Part shown: one piece after another, positions 9,601 to 18,733 of the stretch
Layout: each line of letters starts with the position of its first letter
Position numbering within the stretch: the first letter of the stretch is position 1
Assembly: GCA_028485475.2 (NCBI GenBank)
Contig: CP144143.1
Coordinates: forward strand, 310,001 to 374,000
Length of the DNA: 64,000 nt
From: Chitinophagaceae bacterium C216
Lineage (GTDB): Bacteria > Bacteroidota > Bacteroidia > Chitinophagales > Chitinophagaceae
Direction of reading: 5' to 3'
Position numbers and translations under genes: made by a program
The notes under the pieces: model-generated
The model's input: the letters and a program-made list of their open reading frames with translations, nothing else
Databases searched by the model: none
Told to the model about the DNA's origin: nothing

Positions 9601-10003
9601 TGGGTGCACAAGATTGATTTAATATGGAATATACCAGCTCATCGTAAAAGATTTGCGCATCTTTTTCACTCGCAAAATAATTATAGCGCTCGCCCCATTT
9701 GCGCCAGCAATGTGCCATACGATGTGCCACTTGCTTAATACTGGTCTCCCTTCCCAAAGAGCCATCAGGCTGAGGAACACCAGCCTTTCTAAAATATTTC
9801 TGAGCAAGAATATCTGTAGCAATCTGGCTCCAGTGTTCTGGAACTTCCACATTATCCAACTGAAAAACGACCTCACCGCTAGGGTTTTTAATAACCGAAG
9901 TGCGGTAGTCATACTTAAACATATCGAAAGGATTCACGCCTTCCTTGGTGAATTTTCGGGAGAATACAAGGCCTTTGAGAGCGGGATTTTTAATTGCCAT
10001 CAT
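6662..10003 (-). CDS. nrdJ: Vitamin B12-dependent ribonucleotide reductase, class II
   Basis: A 1113-residue adenosylcobalamin-dependent ribonucleoside-diphosphate reductase, which makes deoxynucleotides without oxygen dependence. Seen in order: an N-terminal substrate region ([14 protein letters not shown]), [18 protein letters not shown], the active-site block [21 protein letters not shown] with the family NxCxE residues, [20 protein letters not shown], and [34 protein letters not shown]. After a charged linker comes a TSCPD-type domain ([18 protein letters not shown] to [15 protein letters not shown]). The C-terminus has paired cysteines (CNVCGHI and CYKCLNCG), the likely redox or zinc tail. 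The length is normal, with no intein. No cobalamin riboswitch is visible upstream. It implies that the cell makes or imports B12. Confidence 0.96.
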   Translation of the reverse strand: [1113 protein letters not shown]

Positions 10004-10136
10004 GAAATGTTTTAGAAGTTACCAGATAATGGATCAGACTATGACGAATTTATCCCTTCTCGCAGAAGATTCCGAATAATAAATATGCACAAATGTGGAA
10101 AAGAAATTTTACCCCCCTTGAAAGAAGCTTAAAAGC

Positions 10137-11261
10137 CTATAAAAGCTCTTTAATCTTCTCAATTACTTGGTCAATTTCCTCCTTGGTGTTATACTTACTG
10201 AATGAAAAACGAATGGCTACCCGGTCGGGGTCTTTGCTGATGGCATTGATTACGTGCGAGCCCTGATTAGCTCCACTGCTACAGGCGCTCCCCCCCGAAA
10301 CACAGATGTTGTTTATATCCAAATTAAACAACAGCATCTCGGACTTTGGCGTGGCTGGGAAAGAGACATTTACGATAGTGTAAAGACTACTACCGCTATA
10401 ATCCCCATTGAACTTTATATTAGGAATATGCTTTTGTAGCTGCTCAATCAAGTAGTCCTTTAAGGATTTAATATATGCCGAATCCTTTTCATAACGCTCC
10501 ATCGACAGCTCCAGCGCCTTAGCAAAACCCACAATTCCGTATACATTTTCGGTGCCGGCCCTCATGTTACGCTCTTGCCCGCCGCCGTGAATCAAAGGCT
10601 TTACTTGCACATTATTATTGATGTAAAGAATTCCGGTACCTTTCGGGCCATGAAACTTATGCCCCGAAGCCGAAATAAAATCCACCTGTATACGACTCAG
10701 ATCGATGGGATAGTGTCCTACAGTCTGTACACAGTCAGAATGAAACACAGCATTGTATTTTTTGCATAAGGCACTTACTGCATTGATACTTAAAAGATTG
10801 CCGATCTCATTATTGGCGTGCATGAGGGTAACCAAGCATTTCTTTGGTATTTGCGCCAGCTGCGATTCCAAATCTTGCAAATCGATGTGACCGTCGGGTA
10901 ACAGTTTTACAAAACTACTGGTAATATCGCCTGTGGCGTAATGACTTACAGTGTGTAAAACTGCGTGGTGTTCGATAGGTGATGTAATAATATGTTTGCA
11001 ACCTAAATCACGAATGGCTGTTAAGATTGCCATATTGTTGCTTTCAGTGCCACCGCTTGTAAAAAAAATTTCCCCGGGGTGAGCATTTAACAGCTTTGCT
11101 ACTGTTTTACGAGCATTTTCCACAGCTAGGCGGGTTTCTCTTCCATAGGAGCAAATAGAGGAAGGATTTCCGAAGTGTGTTGTCATATAGGGTAGCATTG
11201 CGTCTAGCACATCCTTATCGAGCGGTGTGGTAGCGGCATTATCTAAGTAAATTCTTTGCAT
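10137..11261 (-). CDS. Cysteine desulfurase, NifS/IscS type
   Basis: A PLP enzyme that removes sulfur from cysteine for iron-sulfur clusters, thiolation or other sulfur carriers. Motifs: YLDNAATTPLD at the N-terminus, TSGGTESNN, HANNEIG, HSDCVQ, the PLP-lysine block SASGHKFHGPKG, and the mobile-loop catalytic cysteine in SGGSACSSG. I prefer the start at 11261 (MQRIYLDNAATT) over 11267. Upstream on this strand a perfect -7 box TAACTTTG lies at 11287-11294. No iscU or sufS partner is adjacent, so whether it serves clusters or tRNA thiolation cannot be said. Its fold type and length (374) are normal. Confidence 0.92.
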   Translation of the reverse strand: MQRIYLDNAATTPLDKDVLDAMLPYMTTHFGNPSSICSYGRETRLAVENARKTVAKLLNAHPGEIFFTSGGTESNNMAILTAIRDLGCKHIITSPIEHHAVLHTVSHYATGDITSSFVKLLPDGHIDLQDLESQLAQIPKKCLVTLMHANNEIGNLLSINAVSALCKKYNAVFHSDCVQTVGHYPIDLSRIQVDFISASGHKFHGPKGTGILYINNNVQVKPLIHGGGQERNMRAGTENVYGIVGFAKALELSMERYEKDSAYIKSLKDYLIEQLQKHIPNIKFNGDYSGSSLYTIVNVSFPATPKSEMLLFNLDINNICVSGGSACSSGANQGSHVINAISKDPDRVAIRFSFSKYNTKEEIDQVIEKIKELL

Positions 11262-11386
11262 AAACAAATAACAAAACTTGCGCCGGCAAAGTTATTATAA
11301 ATAGATACGTCAAATGAACCCAAGATGAAAAATTCACAACACCCTGAAAGTAAAAACCTTACTAAGCAAATATGCTGTCGTGAATG

Positions 11387-14300
11387 TTATTTTTTCAACG
11401 GATTATCTATTTTTTGATGGGAAGCAGCTTTTCTGTTATACTTTCTCAATTTTTTCTTTGCTCCTGGCAAGCCTATACTGGACTTAATACCCTCGAGAGA
11501 TGTTTTGATGATGTAATTAATAGGTGACTTATCCTGCCAGCGCTCGAAAAAGACTAAAGATGCTTTATTACTATTATTACGCCGAACCACCAATATCATA
11601 GCAATGCGGCTGATCAGCTTATTCAGAAATGTCTGATTGGGAAGATCTTTTTTATTCAGTAAGCCTACATTTAACCCTCGATAATTCATGCGTGCGATTC
11701 CCGCCGCCGCTTCATTTGTACCTACGGCCTGAATATTGAGACTGTTTAAATGCCCATCAAAAACTTTAGCGGCTACTAAGGGAACCAATACGGTATTGAA
11801 ATGAGCCAAATCCATTGAGCCGGCATTGAGCTGCATTCGCATATACCCTGTGGTGTCACTATAAGATTGGCTTACCTGTAGTGTAGCCGGCAATTGATCT
11901 AATATCCGAGCGGTAGCTAAAATATAAATACTGTCATCAGGCTGAATATTGTAATTCTTGATATTCGAAATTACTGTATTCAAATCTGCAACAGTAACCA
12001 CGCCTAAAGTATCCGTATTAGGATTGATTTCCCAATAAGTCACTTGCATGTTCTTCAGCCGTATGCTATCGATATGCAGACTATTTTTAAGGTGTAACAG
12101 CATTTCGGCAGGCAGGGGTTTGTATTTGACTACAGTGTCGGGTTGTGTTTTATCCTTGAAAGTGAAGAGGTTTACATCATTTAAAGCAATACTGCCGACA
12201 TTCAATATGCTATCATTGCCATATTTTTCCATGTCTACCGGTCCGCCACTGATTTTTCCGGTACGTACTCTTAAATAATCCTCATTAAAAGCTTTGGATA
12301 TACGATACGCTTCAACCGACTGCTTGGGAGTAAAATACACCGAGTCTACGCTGAACATCTGATCCTGCACAGCAAATCCATGCCAATACAATTCATTTTT
12401 CCCTGTAAGAAAACTACCGCTGACTGCATTTACTTGAAGGTTTGCGCTGTTGGCAATCACACTGCCGATATTTTTAATATACTTTGAGTTCAATACAATA
12501 TTGTGCACATCACCTTTATCGAGCATCAATTCAGCATTGTTTTTACCGAGACTATCGAAGTATAACCTGTCGAGAGAGAGAATGTTGACATTTGTACGCC
12601 AGTCAATCAATTTATCCTTATTTTTTTCCACTACAACATCATTAAACTCCAGATTCAGCTTGTTATCATTCGTAGCGGTTTTTTTGCCTTTGGCATTGAC
12701 AAATTCGAAATGCGTCAGGAACATTTTAATCTGATCAGCCTTTACGGGAATCTCATCGGTGGACTTTAGGTTGGTCAATTTCAAATAACTGTTTTCTCTC
12801 TTTCCATCCCAACTCACATGGCTAAAAGCATTCTGTTTGTCCTGAAAAGATATTTTAATATCGGGTCTTTGTATAAATGCTGATCCAATAACAATCTGTG
12901 GTGCTTGCTTCTTTTCGGTAGAGGTTGTGGAATCTTTCCGCCCTAGTTTTGCATGAATTATAGGGTCGGTAATTTCTATGCCCCTCAACTTAAGATCACC
13001 GCTGATAAATTCCGTAATATTAGGAATAATAGCAAATCGGGGAATGGTAGCAAGTATAGAATCTTTATTATTGATTTTGGACAACTGAATATTGGTCAAT
13101 ACACTATGCTGATTATCCACAATATCCATTTTATCTACCGACACACTTATATCCGGTCCTGTAAACAGCAGATCATTACCATCTACGCTCATACCCCTAA
13201 TCTCCGGCTTACCTGCCTCATTCTTCACAAATTGCTTTAATAGTAGAGTATTTAACTTACCGCTAATCGTATGCTGCTTTAAAGCAACATCCAAATGGGT
13301 ATTGGAAGTATGAATATTCCGCAGTACTATAGACGTGGCTTTCCTCTGCGATTTTGACTTTTGATGCAGCGAATGCTCCGAAGGATTCATTACAAGGCTA
13401 GCATTTGCCCACTTTACACCATCAATTATAATACTATTAGTAGCACTATCCAGAATAACCGTACCCAGACTTATATGATTTGCTTTTGCATCTATATCTT
13501 TTGACTGGAGTATTAACGAGCTCGCAGTAAGACCGCTTTTATTTTCTGATAAATTAACATTAGTAAGTTGTGCCGTCAGCGCTCCTTTTTTAAAAATACC
13601 TTTTTCAAAATGAAGTGCATTTACCGAGCGCTGTACGCTTTTAATACGATTAGCACTCGTGAGCTCATTGGCTCTTAAATCAAGATTGGCATTGTGTAAA
13701 CTCAATATTCCGCCTCTGCTGAGACGAAGGGTAATCTCCCCATTTTCAATACGCAGGTTTTTCAAATCCATCACATCATCTACGCTGTTCAGAGTTTCAA
13801 ACAGATTGCCTCTCCTGGCCTTTTGCTTTCTCCTTGTAATGGTATAATCCACTATAGGATTAATAAAATTGGCGCTATTGGCTGAAAAAATATTTTCATA
13901 TAACAACGACTCCCATGATAGACCTCGTACTTGAAACGTAGGCATCGCAAGGCTTTTTACCGTCTTGCCTTTATGAAATTCTTTGAAAGAAAATTTACTC
14001 AGATTGATGAGATCATCTTCGAAACCGATACTATCGAAAGCAATAGCATACCGACCGTCGCTCAATGAGGTCTCATAATCATGTAGCGACATTACAAACT
14101 TGCGAAGCCGGATAGGTTTCTCTTCATCATGCTTCACTAAGAGATCATATATTTCGAAGTTATTATCGCTAGCAGAAAAGGTGTTTGTTACCCCCTTTTT
14201 AATGGTGTTTACGTGAATAGCGGCTTCTTTTACGCCTACATAATTAAGCTTAATATCGCCCAACAACTGCTGCATCAAAGCATCTATGCGCTCCACACGT

Positions 14301-15313
14301 TTTTTCTTCTCCTTCTTAACTACGTGCTTTTTAACATCGCTATCTATATCCAAATATATTTCTGGACTATCACAAAATACGGAGTCGGCAATAATAGTTT
14401 CTGTGCTGTATAAAGAATCAAAATTGATATTGGTTAGTTGCAGTTTATCAAAAAATATACGAAACGAAGTTTGTGAACTATCTCCCTTTATAGCCCGCAA
14501 TGTGCAACTATCAAATTCTACCCGCTTGTTTTGCAGATTTACCCGAAAGTCTTTGAAAGCAATAAAATGTCTTCCACCGGGAAAAACGATACTCTGATCA
14601 TGGGTGCGGACCGCTATGTTTTCGGTAAAACTGATTTTCTCCTGTGCTTTTTTACTTGTATTAACTTTATCAAACTGCAAATGATCCAACTGTATGTAAA
14701 TGTTGGTAACTGTAAAGGGAGTTTCATGAGGCTTGGTTTTATTAACAAGCGAAAAGCTTCCACTGTCTAGCCTAAATTTATCCACCTCCAATACATTTAT
14801 CACCTGCGTAATCGAATTAGAAATACGCCCCATTTCTTGTGCAACAGAAAAGCTATTGTCTACTGTAGTGTCTTTATGTTTGAGAGTATGTTTCTTGGGA
14901 GCATGTCGGGTAAATATTACATTAGGAGCCGTTAAACGGATGGAATCGATAAGAATCTCCTTTTTGATAAGCAAAGGCAAAAAACCGCGAGCCTTAATAG
15001 ATATCCGCTCTGTATTTACCGAATAGCTGGTTGCAGCCGTGGTATCCGTACTATGTATGGATGCGTTTTCGAGCTCAATTTTATTGGTAACCCAATTGAA
15101 CTTAAACTTACTTACTTTGAGGCGAAGTTTTCCTTTGGATTGATTGTATACAATCTGCTCCAGCGCATCTTTGGCGTGATCAATAAACCAAAAATTAAAG
15201 GCAAGAATTACCATTGCAACAATTCCCAGCAAGATGAGCGCCGAACGATACGTTATCCGCTTAAACCGCAGCCTTCTTAATTTTAACTCGCGTAAGTTAA
15301 TCCTTGTCTTCAA
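11387..15313 (-). CDS. Very large AsmA/DUF748-like envelope protein
   Basis: A 1308-residue protein with one hydrophobic segment near the N-terminus (about residues 25-46, ALILLGIVAMVILAFNFWF) after a basic Arg/Lys-rich cytoplasmic tail. The rest is a long beta-rich periplasmic body with many repeated short phrases such as 'xIxLxNIxxSNTHLDVAL' and 'SIRLKNMQVTYWEI'. Near the C-terminus (from the AELMLDKGDV region to MNYRGLNVGLLN) it resembles the end of AsmA/DUF748 proteins. Family members of this shape bridge the envelope and are linked to lipid or outer-membrane traffic; that role here is inference. The very C-terminus is strongly basic. It is downstream of metG but separated by a hairpin. 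Confidence 0.6.
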   Translation of the reverse strand: MKTRINLRELKLRRLRFKRITYRSALILLGIVAMVILAFNFWFIDHAKDALEQIVYNQSKGKLRLKVSKFKFNWVTNKIELENASIHSTDTTAATSYSVNTERISIKARGFLPLLIKKEILIDSIRLTAPNVIFTRHAPKKHTLKHKDTTVDNSFSVAQEMGRISNSITQVINVLEVDKFRLDSGSFSLVNKTKPHETPFTVTNIYIQLDHLQFDKVNTSKKAQEKISFTENIAVRTHDQSIVFPGGRHFIAFKDFRVNLQNKRVEFDSCTLRAIKGDSSQTSFRIFFDKLQLTNINFDSLYSTETIIADSVFCDSPEIYLDIDSDVKKHVVKKEKKKRVERIDALMQQLLGDIKLNYVGVKEAAIHVNTIKKGVTNTFSASDNNFEIYDLLVKHDEEKPIRLRKFVMSLHDYETSLSDGRYAIAFDSIGFEDDLINLSKFSFKEFHKGKTVKSLAMPTFQVRGLSWESLLYENIFSANSANFINPIVDYTITRRKQKARRGNLFETLNSVDDVMDLKNLRIENGEITLRLSRGGILSLHNANLDLRANELTSANRIKSVQRSVNALHFEKGIFKKGALTAQLTNVNLSENKSGLTASSLILQSKDIDAKANHISLGTVILDSATNSIIIDGVKWANASLVMNPSEHSLHQKSKSQRKATSIVLRNIHTSNTHLDVALKQHTISGKLNTLLLKQFVKNEAGKPEIRGMSVDGNDLLFTGPDISVSVDKMDIVDNQHSVLTNIQLSKINNKDSILATIPRFAIIPNITEFISGDLKLRGIEITDPIIHAKLGRKDSTTSTEKKQAPQIVIGSAFIQRPDIKISFQDKQNAFSHVSWDGKRENSYLKLTNLKSTDEIPVKADQIKMFLTHFEFVNAKGKKTATNDNKLNLEFNDVVVEKNKDKLIDWRTNVNILSLDRLYFDSLGKNNAELMLDKGDVHNIVLNSKYIKNIGSVIANSANLQVNAVSGSFLTGKNELYWHGFAVQDQMFSVDSVYFTPKQSVEAYRISKAFNEDYLRVRTGKISGGPVDMEKYGNDSILNVGSIALNDVNLFTFKDKTQPDTVVKYKPLPAEMLLHLKNSLHIDSIRLKNMQVTYWEINPNTDTLGVVTVADLNTVISNIKNYNIQPDDSIYILATARILDQLPATLQVSQSYSDTTGYMRMQLNAGSMDLAHFNTVLVPLVAAKVFDGHLNSLNIQAVGTNEAAAGIARMNYRGLNVGLLNKKDLPNQTFLNKLISRIAMILVVRRNNSNKASLVFFERWQDKSPINYIIKTSLEGIKSSIGLPGAKKKLRKYNRKAASHQKIDNPLKK

Positions 15314-15382
15314 AAGTATTTATTTGGTAATGATTAACCGGTTTGACGGTTCGCATTGTTTTTCTTAGTATTAAAAATACAG

Positions 15383-15416
15383 AAAAGGTCGAATATTTTG
15401 AACTATTCGACCTTTT
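15383..15416 (-). terminator. Hairpin terminator after metG
   Basis: A 12-bp perfect stem: aaaaggtcgaat at 15383-15394 and its complement at 15405-15416, with a 10-base loop. It lies 25 bases past the metG stop. On the minus strand the right side ends in four U within the stem, then a mixed U-rich stretch; function as a terminator is likely but not certain. Confidence 0.7.
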
Positions 15417-15440
15417 AGTAAAATATGCTTTGTAGAATAA

Positions 15441-17528
15441 CTAACTTACAATACTTCCATTTTGAACCTCTTTATCGGAGGCAATAAACTGCAACGAGCC
15501 GTCTGCGTCCTCCGCCATCAGAATCATTCCATTACTCTCAATACCACGCATCTTTCGAGGAGCCAAATTGGCTACTACTACAACTCTTTTGCCCACAATG
15601 GTAGCGGGATCATAATGCTGTGCAATGCCAGATACAATGGTACGCTTTTCGAATCCCAAATCAATCTCCAACTTTAATAACTTATCCGCTTTTTCCACTT
15701 TCTCAGCAGCTACAATGGTCCCGGTGCGCAAATCGAGTTTTGCAAAATCATCGTACTGTATCACCGGCTTTACTGCTGGAGTCGATGATACCGGAGTGGC
15801 AACAGCCACTTTTTGAGCTGCTTCTGCAGCCACACTGCCGGCTCTTAGTTTTTCTATCTGAGCCTGTATTTCAGCATCTTCAATTTTTCTAAACAGAATC
15901 TCTGGAGCGCGCAGTGCATATCCCACGCTGAGCAGGTTGATTTTGCCGGCATTTTCCCAATCCAGTATTCGGTCCACCACTTTCATCATATGCAGCATTT
16001 TTTTAGCAGTGGCTGGTAGGAAGGGGTTGATTAAGATAGCTAAGTTGGCGGTTAGCTGCAGGCATAGATGTAAACAGTTATCGATGCTTTTTTGTGCTTC
16101 AGGATTTTCTGCAACTTTTTTTACTACCTGCCAGGGCTCTTTTTCCTGCATATATTTATTGCCCTTGCGGCTGAGATCGATTACTTCATACAGAGCGTCT
16201 CTGAATCGGAAACCCTCCAACGCATTTTCTACTTTAGCTTTTGCAGCTTCGATATCGGCAATAAGCTGCCTGTCCAAATCATCCAAAATATCGGTGTGTA
16301 GCTTAGGCACTTTCCCTCCACACAATTTGTGCATGAGTACGAAGGTTCTGTTTACGAAGTTGCCAAAAATAGCTGCCAGCTCATTGTTATTTCTATCCTG
16401 AAAATCCTTCCAAGTAAAATCGTTGTCTTTGTTCTCCGGCGCATTCGCACAAAGTACATAACGCAGCACATCCTCACAGCCGGGAAAATCCTTTATATAT
16501 TCGTGCACCCACACAGCCCAGTTGCGACTGGTAGATACTTTATCTCCTTCGATATTCAAAAACTCATTGGCAGGTACATTATCCGGTAATACGAAATTAC
16601 CGTGAGCCTTGAGCATTGCCGGGAAAATGATGCAGTGGAAGACAATATTATCTTTTCCTATAAAATGTACGAGCTTGGTATCTTCCTTACACCAATAGTC
16701 GGCCCATTTATCGGTTAGTTCTTTTGTGGCTGAAATATAACCGATAGGTGCATCAAACCATACATACAACACCTTCCCCTCGGCATCGGGCAGCGGCACT
16801 TTAATCCCCCAGTTGCTGTCGCGGGTCATGGCGCGGCTTTGCAAGCCATTATCTAACCAACTTTTACATTGCCCGTATACATTATTTTTCCATTCGGTAT
16901 GGCCCTCTAGAATCCATTTTCTTAAAAAGTCTTCATACTTCTGTAATGGGAAATACCAGTGTTTGGTTTTTCTTTTTACCGGAATAGCATCACTTAGTGT
17001 ACTACGAGGATTGATAAGCTGATCGGGCGACAAGGAGCTACCACATTTCTCACATTGGTCCCCATAAGCCCCGTCGTTTCCACACACCGGGCAGGTACCG
17101 GTGATATATCTGTCGGCAAGAAAGGTATGGGTTTTCTCATCATAATATTGCTCCGTTTCCTTTTCTTCAAAAATGCCGTCATCATATAATTTTTTGAAGA
17201 AGTCAGAGGCTGTTTTATGATGTACAGGACTTGTAGTTCTGGAATAAATATCAAAAGAAATACCCATCTGCTGGAAGCTATGTTTGATCAACTCATGATA
17301 CTTATCCACGATTTCCTGAGGCGATACACCTTCCTTCATCGCTCGAATAGTAATGGGCACCCCATGTTCATCGCTTCCGCCTACAAAGATTACATCTCTT
17401 TTTTGCGCGCGCTGATAACGCACATAAATATCTGCCGGGATATAACAACCGGCCAAGTGTCCGATATGTATTGGTCCATTGGCATACGGTAAAGCCGCAG
17501 TTACCAATACTCTTTTATAATCAGTCAT
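15441..17528 (-). CDS. metG: Methionyl-tRNA synthetase with C-terminal tRNA-binding domain
   Basis: A 695-residue class I synthetase. The HIGH signature is in [21 protein letters not shown] near residue 20. A zinc knuckle with two CxxC pairs ([20 protein letters not shown]) is near residue 145. The KMSKS loop is the variant KVSTSR near residue 335, the form common in Bacteroidota and plants. The C-terminal about 110 residues (from [32 protein letters not shown]) form an EMAP/Arc1p-like OB fold that binds tRNA and often mediates dimerisation. An Ala/Val-rich linker precedes it. It is an essential translation gene. No T-box or SAM riboswitch is seen upstream. Confidence 0.97.
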   Translation of the reverse strand: MTDYKRVLVTAALPYANGPIHIGHLAGCYIPADIYVRYQRAQKRDVIFVGGSDEHGVPITIRAMKEGVSPQEIVDKYHELIKHSFQQMGISFDIYSRTTSPVHHKTASDFFKKLYDDGIFEEKETEQYYDEKTHTFLADRYITGTCPVCGNDGAYGDQCEKCGSSLSPDQLINPRSTLSDAIPVKRKTKHWYFPLQKYEDFLRKWILEGHTEWKNNVYGQCKSWLDNGLQSRAMTRDSNWGIKVPLPDAEGKVLYVWFDAPIGYISATKELTDKWADYWCKEDTKLVHFIGKDNIVFHCIIFPAMLKAHGNFVLPDNVPANEFLNIEGDKVSTSRNWAVWVHEYIKDFPGCEDVLRYVLCANAPENKDNDFTWKDFQDRNNNELAAIFGNFVNRTFVLMHKLCGGKVPKLHTDILDDLDRQLIADIEAAKAKVENALEGFRFRDALYEVIDLSRKGNKYMQEKEPWQVVKKVAENPEAQKSIDNCLHLCLQLTANLAILINPFLPATAKKMLHMMKVVDRILDWENAGKINLLSVGYALRAPEILFRKIEDAEIQAQIEKLRAGSVAAEAAQKVAVATPVSSTPAVKPVIQYDDFAKLDLRTGTIVAAEKVEKADKLLKLEIDLGFEKRTIVSGIAQHYDPATIVGKRVVVVANLAPRKMRGIESNGMILMAEDADGSLQFIASDKEVQNGSIVS

Positions 17529-17675
17529 AATCGCACTAAAACTTTTAATTAACCTGCAAAAATAGCTATAATTAGGTAAGGTGATGAGAATATATGTATC
17601 CCATACCTAATACTATTGTAACGGCTTCATATAATGACACCTTTTATACTTTTCAACTTTCCTATCTTAGCAAAT

Positions 17676-18701
17676 ATGAACCGAAAAAATTTTATCACCA
17701 CGGCCGCAGCGGTGCTGGCATCCCTTTCCTTTTCGAAAGTGGGAGCAAGGTCTCCCCTGTCAGTATCGCAGTACGCCCCTATTATCCCTCCCTATTTGAA
17801 ACCTGGAGACCTTATTGGCATAACCTCTCCGGCAGGCTACATTACACGTGAAGACATTATTCCCGCAGCCACACTGATGCAGCAATGGGGATTTAAAATA
17901 CGCGTGGGGTATACCATCGGAAAACGCAATTATACTTTTGGCGGGACCGATGCGGAGCGCCTGCAGGACCTTCAGCAAATGTTGGACGACCCACAGGTAA
18001 AAGCCATCATGTGTGCCCGAGGAGGATATGGTGCTGTAAGAATTGTGGACGGAATTGACTGGACCCAATTCAAATCCAATCCTAAATGGATTATTGGTTT
18101 TAGCGATATAACTGTTTTGCATTCTCACATACAGAGGAATTTGGGCATCGCTACTATTCACTCGAAAATGTGTAACAGCTTTCCAAGAGTATGGGATGAT
18201 GCCAGTCCCTTGCAAAAAGAAACTATCCTTTCCATTCAGAAAGCTTTAATCGGCGAAAAAATTCAGTATTCGGCGCCGTCTAACAACTTTAATCGCACCG
18301 GTACAGCTCGTGGCATACTTGTAGGGGGTAATTTAAAAACGCTTGAAAGCTTGGCCGGTTCTGTTTCAGACATTAATACCGATGGCAAAATATTGTTTGT
18401 AGAAGATACCGGAGAGTATTTGTACAGCGTTGATCGTATGTTTTGGAATTTAAAACGCAGCGGTAAATTAACCAACCTAGCTGGGCTGATTGTTGGCGGT
18501 TTAAAAACCAAACAGGATGACCCAGGCGAATACTTTGGTTATTCCACTTACGAGATTATAGCTTCCAAAGTAAAGGAGTATCGCTACCCCGTATGTTTCG
18601 AGTTTCCGGTGGGCCATCAAATAGATAATTTTGCACTCAAATGCGGTGTACCATATGAGCTTTCTGTTTCAGAAAGCGGTACTACACTCAAAGAAATTTA
18701 A
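17676..18701 (+). CDS. LD-carboxypeptidase (peptidase S66), exported copy
   Basis: A 341-residue S66 family protein. LdcA-type enzymes remove the terminal D-Ala from murein tetrapeptides. The serine nucleophile is in GFSDIT, the family Glu in FVEDTGEYLYSVDRMF, and the His in FPVGHQIDN. PPYLKPGD and GGTDAERLQDLQQMLDD are also family blocks. I chose the start at 17676 (MNRKNFITTAAAVLASLSF), which gives a signal peptide, possibly Tat-like (Asn-Arg-Lys). The Met at 17634 would bury it. A 32-base gap leads to a paralogue, and both probably share one transcript. An exported LD-carboxypeptidase would act on periplasmic murein. Confidence 0.88.
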   Translation: MNRKNFITTAAAVLASLSFSKVGARSPLSVSQYAPIIPPYLKPGDLIGITSPAGYITREDIIPAATLMQQWGFKIRVGYTIGKRNYTFGGTDAERLQDLQQMLDDPQVKAIMCARGGYGAVRIVDGIDWTQFKSNPKWIIGFSDITVLHSHIQRNLGIATIHSKMCNSFPRVWDDASPLQKETILSIQKALIGEKIQYSAPSNNFNRTGTARGILVGGNLKTLESLAGSVSDINTDGKILFVEDTGEYLYSVDRMFWNLKRSGKLTNLAGLIVGGLKTKQDDPGEYFGYSTYEIIASKVKEYRYPVCFEFPVGHQIDNFALKCGVPYELSVSESGTTLKEI

Positions 18702-18733
18702 GCACTTTATCCATCATTATAAAGAAAGGCAGC

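Noticed and set aside
6662-10003. Possible intein or insertion in the long ribonucleotide reductase
   Set aside because: The 1113 residues follow the normal class II order with a C-terminal TSCPD-like domain and Cys pairs; no splicing motifs were seen.
10004-10136. Cobalamin riboswitch upstream of nrdJ
   Set aside because: The 133-base gap is too short, and no B12-box-like sequence or strong structured stem is visible.
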